Below, piece after piece: positions 22,307-27,771 of a stretch of 27,771 nt of DNA. How positions within the stretch are numbered: the first letter of the stretch is position 1; each line of letters begins with the position of its first letter. The position numbers and the translations under genes were made by a program. Origin of the DNA: JBCCEJ01 sp039030335 (lineage in GTDB: Bacteria; Pseudomonadota; Gammaproteobacteria; HK1); NCBI GenBank assembly GCA_039030335.1, contig JBCCEJ010000078.1, positions 1 through 27,771 on the forward strand, read 5' to 3'. The notes under the pieces were generated by a model that searched no databases, was not told the DNA's origin, and saw only the letters and a program-made list of their open reading frames with translations.

Positions 22307-22651
22307 TCAACCCCCTAGCGGGCGCAGGCGGCCGAACTGGCTCGGGTCGAGGTCGGTATTGCCGGCTGGCGGCCGTCCGTGATCGTGCAGGTAGGCCTGC
22401 ACGAGCTCTGCAAAACGCGTCCGGTAGGCCATCGTGGATTCGGTACGAAAGCAGGTCGCGTCAGCGGCCGGGGCGCTCAGCTGTGCCCCAACCACTTCCC
22501 GCAGGCCGTACCGGGTGCGCGCATCCGCACAGCCGATATAGACGACGTTGCCGTCGGCGTCGCCGAGCTGGAATACGCCGAGATGGCCGGGTAGCTGGCT
22601 CACCCGCTCCTCGGTCAGGGGTTGCCACGCCTTGTCCATACGCACGGCCAT
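22307..22651 (-). CDS. Small GIY-YIG-like protein, function unknown
   Basis: A 114-aa protein. LPGHLGVFQLGDADGNVVYIG (about 20-40) resembles the two beta strands of a GIY-YIG nuclease core, here reading GVF and VYIG. After it, RTRYGLREVVGAQL lies where the Arg helix is expected, but the catalytic Glu that completes such nucleases is not obvious. The second half (TCFRTESTMAYRTRFAELVQAYLHDHG) is likely an oligomerisation helix. ATG 22651 has GGAG about 8 nt upstream and starts 3 nt after the stop of the enoyl-CoA hydratase gene, so it is coupled to it. A role in acyl-CoA metabolism is only suggested by context. It may be a nuclease relative that has lost activity. Confidence 0.72.
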   Translation of the reverse strand: MAVRMDKAWQPLTEERVSQLPGHLGVFQLGDADGNVVYIGCADARTRYGLREVVGAQLSAPAADATCFRTESTMAYRTRFAELVQAYLHDHGRPPAGNTDLDPSQFGRLRPLGG

Positions 22652-22654
22652 CGC

Positions 22655-23419
22655 TCAGCTCCCCGTGAAGTTCGGTGTGCGTTTTTCCAGCCGGGCCTGC
22701 ATACCCTCGCGCGCATCGTCGCTGGAGCGGGCTTGCGCGACCAGTTCGTCGACGTCGGCGTGATCGATATGCTCGCGGTACGCCACCTGACGGTTCAACA
22801 GTGCCTTCATGGCGCGAAGCGACAGCGGCGCGTTGCGGGCGAGCCGGGATACGACACGTTCGACTTCCGTCTCCAGGTCGTCCGGTTCCGCTACGCGGCT
22901 GATGATGCCGAGATCGAGAAAGCGTGCCGCCGGCAGCGGATCGCCCAGCAGCAGGATCTCGCGCGTCGCGACCGGTCCGGCCACATCCATGAGCTTGCGC
23001 GCCAACGCCCATGTTGGCGCGAGACCGATCTGGGCCAGAGACATGCCGAACCGGGCCCGCGATGAAGCGATCACGAAGTCGCAGTGCAGTGCGAGCTCAT
23101 TGCCCCCGGCGATGGCGTCCCCTTGCACGACCGCGACCAGCGGCAACGGGTTCGCTTCCATCGCGTGCAGCACCGCTTCGATCGGACTGACCGCACCGGT
23201 GGTCGGCCCGAGACGGGCACGCTCGGCGAGGTCCATTCCGGCACAAAAAACCGACCCTTCGGCGCGCAGTACGATCACCCGGTCGGCAGGCTGGGGCTGC
23301 GTTTCGAAACAGGCCTTGAGCTCGTCCAGCATCTGCAGGTCGATGGCGTTGCGCTTTTCCGGGCGTGTGAGTGTCACCGTAGTGACCGGGCCGTCCCGGT
23401 CGATGCGAATTCGAGTCAT
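22655..23419 (-). CDS. Enoyl-CoA hydratase/isomerase family protein
   Basis: A crotonase-fold protein of 254 aa. SVFCAGMDL (56-64) and VVQGDAIAGGNEL (97-109) make the oxyanion hole. Of the two catalytic Glu of the rat hydratase, the first position is Leu128 (ARFGMSLAQIGLAP) and the second is Glu154 (VATREILLLGD). The usual P-G-x-G-G loop is also altered to APTWAL. Normal hydration is therefore doubtful, and an isomerase, lyase or thioesterase activity is possible. ATG 23419 is the first Met of the domain; GTG 23467 would add a non-conserved tail and neither has a good ribosome site. It is followed at 3 nt by the GIY-YIG-like gene and preceded by the acyl-CoA synthetase gene. Confidence 0.85.
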   Translation of the reverse strand: MTRIRIDRDGPVTTVTLTRPEKRNAIDLQMLDELKACFETQPQPADRVIVLRAEGSVFCAGMDLAERARLGPTTGAVSPIEAVLHAMEANPLPLVAVVQGDAIAGGNELALHCDFVIASSRARFGMSLAQIGLAPTWALARKLMDVAGPVATREILLLGDPLPAARFLDLGIISRVAEPDDLETEVERVVSRLARNAPLSLRAMKALLNRQVAYREHIDHADVDELVAQARSSDDAREGMQARLEKRTPNFTGS

Positions 23420-23491
23420 AGCGTTTTGGGTTGGCTGGTTGGGTTCCGATACCGAAGTGTACCCCACCCAGGCCGCCGGCCGATCTGCATA

Positions 23492-25090
23492 TCAGGGATC
23501 GGCGTGGCGTGCTCCGGCAGACAACAAGGTCGGCAGCGCTTTTCGCATGAGCTTGCCGGTCGGTGTCAGCGGGAGTGCGTCAGCCTCGCGGATCTCATCG
23601 GGCCACTTGTAGCGCGACAACGCCTTCCGACAGTGCATGCGGCATCGCTCGATAGCGTCTTCCGGAGTGCCGGTGGCATCCGGATGAAGTACGACGAACG
23701 CGACGATGCGTTGTCCGAGCCGCGCATCGTCGGTGCCGACGACACCGGCGAGGGCGACATCGGCCAACTGCAACAGCACTTCTTCGACTTCGGCAGGTGA
23801 AACGTTGATGCCGGAGCGTTTGATCATCTCCCCGAAACGTCCGGCAAAGCGCACCTGCCCGTCTGCATCCAGGCTCGCGAGATCGCCGGTACGGAAATAG
23901 CCGTCTTCTGAAAACACCTTGGCGTTCAGCCCGCTGCTCGCACCGACGTAGCCAGGGGTCAGGTAGCCTGTGACCTCGAGCGCCCCGACTTCGCCGGTCG
24001 CGCAGGGCGCGCCGGTCTCCGGGTCGACCGTGCGCAGGCTGACGCCAGGCAGCGGCGGACCCTGGGTGTGAGCGCGCTTTTCGAGCGGCCACGTGTACGG
24101 TGTGACCGCGCAGTTGCCGTAGGTCTCCGTGCTGCCGTAGATATTGCAGATGCCGTGGATACCGAGCACCTCGGCGGCCCGGATCACGTCTTGCGGCGCG
24201 CCGATGGTGACGCCGGTGCGCAAGGTGCGGGTGCGCTCCGGTTTGAACGCCGGCGCCGCGAGCAGCGCTCCGGTGATCGCGGGCAACGTGTAGATGCCCG
24301 TGCAGCGGCGGTGTTCGATCAGGTCGAGTGCATCCGATGGATTGAACTGCGGCTGCAACACCAGCGTCGCGCCGTGACTCATGATGGCCGGCAGCGCATT
24401 GACGGCGCCGTAGCTCCAGAACAGCGGTACCGGTACCAGCACCCGGTCGCCCGGTGCGAGCCCCTGGCGCTCGCCGATGTTGAAACCATTCTCAATGGCG
24501 TGCGCGTGCGTCAACGGTACGGCCTTGGGGTGAGCGCTGGACCCGGAGGTGTAGAGCAGAAATGCGGTGTCGGTCGCGCTCGGCCCGATACCCGGCGCGT
24601 CGTAGGGCGCAGGAGCCGCATCGGCCTTCGTATCGATCAGTTCGCGCAGCCGTGGCCAGTCCTGTCCTGGCGCTTCGTCGAGCACTATCACGTCCACCTG
24701 AGCCGCAGTGCTCGCCGCCGCAATACTGGCCGCGAAGTCCTGTTCGCCAAGTTGCCCGATCGTGAGCACCGTGCGAACGCCGGAATCGGCCAGCAGGAAC
24801 GTCAGTTCACGTGCCGTGGACCACGTGCTGAACGGCACCACGGTCGCGCCGAGTGCGCTGACGCCGAAACACACGGCCAGCCAGTCGATGCGATTGTTGG
24901 CGAGCAGCCCGACGTGCGCACCGCGCCTGACGCCTCGCCGGTATAGCACGCGGGCAACCTCCGCGGCGCGCGCTGCGAGTTCCGCAAACGACAGTTCCGT
25001 GGTGGCGGTCATGACGGCCGCGGCATCGCCGCGGAGCGACGCCTGCTCGCGCAACAGGTCCGGAAATGTTCGGGCGAGCGGGGCGGTCAT
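23492..25090 (-). CDS. AMP-dependent acyl-CoA synthetase (ligase)
   Basis: An ANL-superfamily adenylating enzyme of 532 aa that activates a carboxylic acid with ATP and CoA. Motifs in order are LLYTSGSSAHPKAVPLTH (P-loop A3), IYGSTETYGN (A5 region), GYFRTGDLASLDADG (A7), FAGRFGEMIKRSGINVSPAEVE (A8) and LTPTGKLMRK with the catalytic C-terminal Lys (A10). Substrate cannot be predicted from these motifs. ATG 25090 is chosen because the ANL domain begins right after; the frame remains open to 25213 but that part lacks homology-like content and runs into the divergent gene's promoter. It is divergent from the enoyl-CoA hydratase at 25252, and with it and the genes downstream forms an activation plus beta-oxidation set. 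Confidence 0.92.
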   Translation of the reverse strand: MTAPLARTFPDLLREQASLRGDAAAVMTATTELSFAELAARAAEVARVLYRRGVRRGAHVGLLANNRIDWLAVCFGVSALGATVVPFSTWSTARELTFLLADSGVRTVLTIGQLGEQDFAASIAAASTAAQVDVIVLDEAPGQDWPRLRELIDTKADAAPAPYDAPGIGPSATDTAFLLYTSGSSAHPKAVPLTHAHAIENGFNIGERQGLAPGDRVLVPVPLFWSYGAVNALPAIMSHGATLVLQPQFNPSDALDLIEHRRCTGIYTLPAITGALLAAPAFKPERTRTLRTGVTIGAPQDVIRAAEVLGIHGICNIYGSTETYGNCAVTPYTWPLEKRAHTQGPPLPGVSLRTVDPETGAPCATGEVGALEVTGYLTPGYVGASSGLNAKVFSEDGYFRTGDLASLDADGQVRFAGRFGEMIKRSGINVSPAEVEEVLLQLADVALAGVVGTDDARLGQRIVAFVVLHPDATGTPEDAIERCRMHCRKALSRYKWPDEIREADALPLTPTGKLMRKALPTLLSAGARHADP

Positions 25091-25251
25091 GGCGGACTCG
25101 TCTGGCGCTGTCGATGGAGACACTCGTGCCGTGATGTTGCCACAGCCCCAATTCGCAGCGCAGCGCTTCGGGTCAGGCGACCAGGCGGCTGTCCGGAGTC
25201 CTGGTGGGCTCACGGTATGCTAGCGGCGCCGCCACTCAGGGACTCATCGCC

Positions 25252-26007
25252 ATGCCACTGCACGTTACCGAACCGTACCCACGCGTCGTTCTGATAACGA
25301 TCGACAATCAGGCCAAGCGCAATGCGATGTCGCGCGACATGATGCGCGAGTTGGCCGAGCTCTGGGATCGCGTCGATGGAGATGACACGCGGGCCGTGGT
25401 GCTGACTGGTGCCGGCGAGAAGGGTTTTTGTGCCGGCGCAGACATCGGCGGCGACTTGAGCGCCAGCGATGAGACGGCGGCGATGGTCAACCGCGCTCTC
25501 CAAAAGACCACGACCTTTTCAAAGCCACTTCTCGCCGCCGTTAACGGCGACTGTGCCGGCGGCGGTGTCGAACTGCTGTTGGCGACCGACATCCGGCTCG
25601 CCGCACCCCACGCGCGCTTCGGGCTGCCGGAAGTGTGCTGGTCGATCTATCCGTTCGGTGGCGCCACGGTAAAGCTGACCCGGCAGATCGGCCATGTGCA
25701 TGCGATGGATCTGCTGTTGACCGGCCGGTTGATCGATGCGCAGGAGGCGACCGGCATGCAACTCATCAACGCCGTCGTGCCGGTTGACCGGCTCCTGGAT
25801 ACCGTGCTGGAGCGCGCCCAGCTGATCGCCCGCAACAGTCCGTCGGCGGTAGCGGCTGTGAAGCAGCAGGTGAGTGCCACAGCGGCCGAGCACGCGCGGG
25901 CACGCGAGTCGCTCGACCAGCAGCTGGGCGACGCGGTGCGCGCCGGACCGGACTTCGCCGAGGGTGTCAGCGCGTTTCGGGAGAAGCGCCGACCCGATTA
26001 CGGGTGA
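25252..26007 (+). CDS. Enoyl-CoA hydratase/isomerase family protein
   Basis: A crotonase-fold enzyme of 251 aa. KGFCAGADI (57-65) and AVNGDCAGGGVEL (96-108) form the oxyanion hole. The first catalytic Glu of hydratases is retained as Glu127 in ARFGLPEV, and the second position is Asp153 (AMDLLLTG). It therefore looks the most hydratase-like of the three crotonases in the window. ATG 25252 has CAGGGA about 9 nt upstream; the frame opens upstream at 25204 without content. A weak -10-like TATGCT lies at 25216-25221. It is divergent from the acyl-CoA synthetase and converges on an alpha/beta hydrolase 17 nt away. Confidence 0.9.
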   Translation: MPLHVTEPYPRVVLITIDNQAKRNAMSRDMMRELAELWDRVDGDDTRAVVLTGAGEKGFCAGADIGGDLSASDETAAMVNRALQKTTTFSKPLLAAVNGDCAGGGVELLLATDIRLAAPHARFGLPEVCWSIYPFGGATVKLTRQIGHVHAMDLLLTGRLIDAQEATGMQLINAVVPVDRLLDTVLERAQLIARNSPSAVAAVKQQVSATAAEHARARESLDQQLGDAVRAGPDFAEGVSAFREKRRPDYG

Positions 26008-26024
26008 TCCGATCAGCTGAGCCG

Positions 26025-26897
26025 TCAGTTAACAGGGACGGTGCGCTGCAGAAATTCGATCACCGACGTCGCAAAGATGTCGTTGCGGTCGCCGGCGACC
26101 ATATGCGCTGCGTTTTGCACGTTGACGTACTCGGCGTGCGGGCACTGCTTCAGAAAGCTCTGCGCGCCTTCTTCGCTCAACACGTCGGACAGGCCGCCGC
26201 GCACCAGCAGCGTCGGCAGGTCGAGATGGTCGGCTGCCGCTCCCAGGCGCGCGCGGTATTGGGCCATGCCCCGATTGTTGCGTCTGACCGGATCCCAGTG
26301 CCAGTGGTATTTTCCGTCAGCGCCAAGGCGCACGTTCTTGGCGAGCCCGTCCAGTGTGCGCGGGCGTTTGCGATGTGGTTGATAGTTCGAGATGGCGGCC
26401 GCCACCTCTTCCAGTGAGTCGAAACCGTCCGGCTTCTGGCTCATGAAGGCGTGGATCTTGGCCGTCCCTTCGGGTTCCAGCCGCGGCGCCATGTCGACCA
26501 GCACCAGGGCTGCCGCTTCCAGGTGTTTCTCGCCGACTGCGACCAAACTGGTGCCGCCGCCCATCGATGCGCCGACCAGTATCGGTCGCGCCGACCCGAG
26601 CGCCGCCACCACGGCGATGAGGTCCTGCACCATGTACTCCACGCCGTAGTGTTCTTCGGGGGCCCAGTCGGAATCGCTATGGCCGCGGGCATCGAAGGCC
26701 ACCACGTGGTAGCCGGCTTCGCCGAGCGTCTCGCCGGCGCCTTTCCACGCGTGGCGAGTCTGGCCACCGCCGTGTTGAAGGACGACCAGCTGGTTGCCGG
26801 GCACACCCCAGGTGTCGCCGGCGATGCGAACGCCCCCCGCTCCAGTCCAGACGTGTTGAGGGATCGGGGTACCGGGAAGGCGTTCTCCAGCGCTCAT
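26025..26897 (-). CDS. Alpha/beta hydrolase
   Basis: A 290-aa alpha/beta-hydrolase-fold enzyme. The oxyanion region is LQHGGGQTRHAW (40-51), the nucleophile elbow is VGASMGGG with Ser111, and the catalytic His265 lies in NAAHMVAGD. An acid residue is expected in RGGLSDVLSE. FDARGHSDSD is also typical of the family. Possible functions include an esterase, C-C hydrolase or lactonase. ATG 26897 is selected as the first Met of the domain, though an AGGA is at 13 nt, slightly far. The same frame stays open to 27248, but the extra 117 residues look like non-coding shadow and would overlap the divergent transporter gene. It may supply acid substrates to the nearby acyl-CoA enzymes, which is inference from position. 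Confidence 0.9.
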   Translation of the reverse strand: MSAGERLPGTPIPQHVWTGAGGVRIAGDTWGVPGNQLVVLQHGGGQTRHAWKGAGETLGEAGYHVVAFDARGHSDSDWAPEEHYGVEYMVQDLIAVVAALGSARPILVGASMGGGTSLVAVGEKHLEAAALVLVDMAPRLEPEGTAKIHAFMSQKPDGFDSLEEVAAAISNYQPHRKRPRTLDGLAKNVRLGADGKYHWHWDPVRRNNRGMAQYRARLGAAADHLDLPTLLVRGGLSDVLSEEGAQSFLKQCPHAEYVNVQNAAHMVAGDRNDIFATSVIEFLQRTVPVN

Positions 26898-27156
26898 GGG
26901 TGCGAATGGTTCCTGTTGTCGTGCGTCGCTCCGACGCTCAGCCGGACCAGCGAAAGGCGCGTTTCTAACGCAATTTCCACGTAACCGTCCAGTCCGGCGA
27001 TTCGCGCACGCGGAATTCCCCGGTAAGGTGTAACGTTTTGCGGGCACCCGGCTCACTGCGTGTTGGACGACCAGAAAGGACCAGGATTCCAGCGGCGCGG
27101 GGTGCGGCCGTGAGTCTGAACCGGGCATTGCCGGCACCTCGCCCGAGGCCGCGGAC

Positions 27157-27771
27157 ATGACCGACTTTTCTTGGTCCGTGATGCTGTCTCTGGCCGCCGC
27201 CTGCCTGTTCGGGCTCGGTGCGCAGTTCGCGCGTCTGGGGTTGCGCACGTTGTCGGCGCAGGACGGTGCGGGGATCTCGATACTGAGTGCATTCCTGCTC
27301 TACTGGCTCGTGTCGCCCTGGTATCTCGACAGCGCGTGGTGGGGGAGCAGCGTCGTATGGCTGTTCGCGCTGGTGGGATTGTTCCGGCCTGCGATCTCGA
27401 CGACGTTCGCGATGACGGGAACCGCCATCCTCGGCGCCACGATCAGCACCACGGTGGCCAGCACCTCACCGTTCTTCGGGCTCCTCTTCGGTGTCGTGTT
27501 TCTGAACGAACCGCTGACACCAGGGGTTGCGCTCGGGACACTCGGCATCATCGGCGGGGTCATGCTGCTGGCCTGGCGAGGCGGTGCCGTCGCCGGCAAC
27601 TGGCCACTGTGGGCACTTCTCCTGCCGCTCGGTGCGGCGGTGATCAGGGTCACTGCACACCTGCTTACGAAGATCGGCATGGAAGAGGTAGCGAGTCCGT
27701 TCTTCGCGGGCCTCGTGGCCTACACCGCATCGCTGGCGCTGGCTTCGGCCAACGCCGTACGGCGCCGGACC
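27157..27771 (+). CDS. DMT/EamA-family transporter, N-terminal part (cut by the window edge)
   Basis: A frame open from ATG 27157 to the window end gives 205 residues without a stop. About six hydrophobic helices are visible. They include WSVMLSLAAACLFGLGAQFAR at the N-terminus, FRPAISTTFAMTGTAILGA, STSPFFGLLFGVVFLNEPLTPG (with the P...E pair typical of EamA domains) and LGTLGIIGGVMLLAW. A second EamA domain seems to start at about residue 150 (WPLWALLLPLGAAVIRVTAHLL). The family exports or imports metabolites and drugs; the substrate is unknown. GAGG lies 8 nt upstream of the ATG. It is divergent from the alpha/beta hydrolase, with about 260 nt between them. Confidence 0.85.
   Translation, partial: MTDFSWSVMLSLAAACLFGLGAQFARLGLRTLSAQDGAGISILSAFLLYWLVSPWYLDSAWWGSSVVWLFALVGLFRPAISTTFAMTGTAILGATISTTVASTSPFFGLLFGVVFLNEPLTPGVALGTLGIIGGVMLLAWRGGAVAGNWPLWALLLPLGAAVIRVTAHLLTKIGMEEVASPFFAGLVAYTASLALASANAVRRRT

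Noticed and set aside
22240..22320. tRNA-like GGTTCGATTC and GGTTCAACCC strings upstream of the acyl-CoA dehydrogenase gene
   Set aside because: The flanking bases do not form T-stems, and no acceptor or anticodon arm could be traced.
24068..24946. Plus-strand ORF antisense to the acyl-CoA synthetase
   Set aside because: The acyl-CoA synthetase carries all ANL motifs. The antisense frame is an Arg-rich shadow.
26898..27248. N-terminal extension of the alpha/beta hydrolase frame
   Set aside because: The extra 117 residues have no domain content, and would overlap the divergent transporter gene. ATG 26897 is the better start.

Overview
The window is a GC-rich, densely coded bacterial chromosome segment, probably from a gammaproteobacterium. 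The best taxonomic clue is a DarP/YjgA (DUF615) gene, a family largely restricted to Beta- and Gammaproteobacteria. Genes are closely packed, several overlap by 4 nt (ATGA), and no rRNA, tRNA, CRISPR array, phage gene or transposase was seen. The content is metabolic and resembles a large-genome heterotroph living on lipids and organic acids: three crotonase-fold enzymes, three short-chain dehydrogenases (SDRs), an acyl-CoA dehydrogenase, an acyl-CoA synthetase, a thiolase, an amidohydrolase and a PEP-mutase/isocitrate-lyase-like enzyme.

Layout. 0.1-5.9 kb (+): two tandem paralogous membrane proteins, a PaaG-like enoyl-CoA isomerase/hydratase, an SDR, a DUF2867 protein and a second SDR. 6.0-8.4 kb (-): a large TPR protein with clustered histidines and a glutathione S-transferase. 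8.6-9.7 kb (+): an exported Sel1-repeat/peptidoglycan-binding protein. 9.8-14.2 kb (-): an N-acyl-D-amino-acid deacylase-like amidohydrolase, then a thiolase translationally coupled to an MFS transporter. 14.4-15.7 kb (+): an ICL/PEP-mutase family enzyme and a small lipoprotein. 15.8-16.4 kb (-): an unrecognised protein. 16.5-17.0 kb (+): a peroxiredoxin-like gene with an in-frame TGA. 17.1-19.5 kb (-): DUF1538 membrane protein followed by two PII-like proteins, all overlapping. 19.6-25.1 kb (-): SDR, darP, acyl-CoA dehydrogenase, a GIY-YIG-like small protein, an enoyl-CoA hydratase and an acyl-CoA synthetase. 25.2 kb to the end: a divergent enoyl-CoA hydratase (+), an alpha/beta hydrolase (-) and a DMT/EamA transporter (+) cut by the window edge.

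The main find is at 16.5 kb. A redoxin-fold frame is interrupted only by one TGA, which replaces the first Cys of a W-C-P-x-C redox motif and gives W-U-P-H-C. A bacterial-SECIS-like stem-loop starts one base after the TGA. I read this as a selenoprotein that ordinary gene callers would truncate or miss. Its 5' end is ambiguous: the only good Shine-Dalgarno points to an ATG one base out of frame, so a one-base loss in an A-run (assembly error or real) is likely. Second is the DUF1538-PII-PII operon, which looks like a transporter with two dedicated PII-type regulators.

No gap above 300 nt lacks a gene. Functions are read from motifs by eye; no database search was possible.
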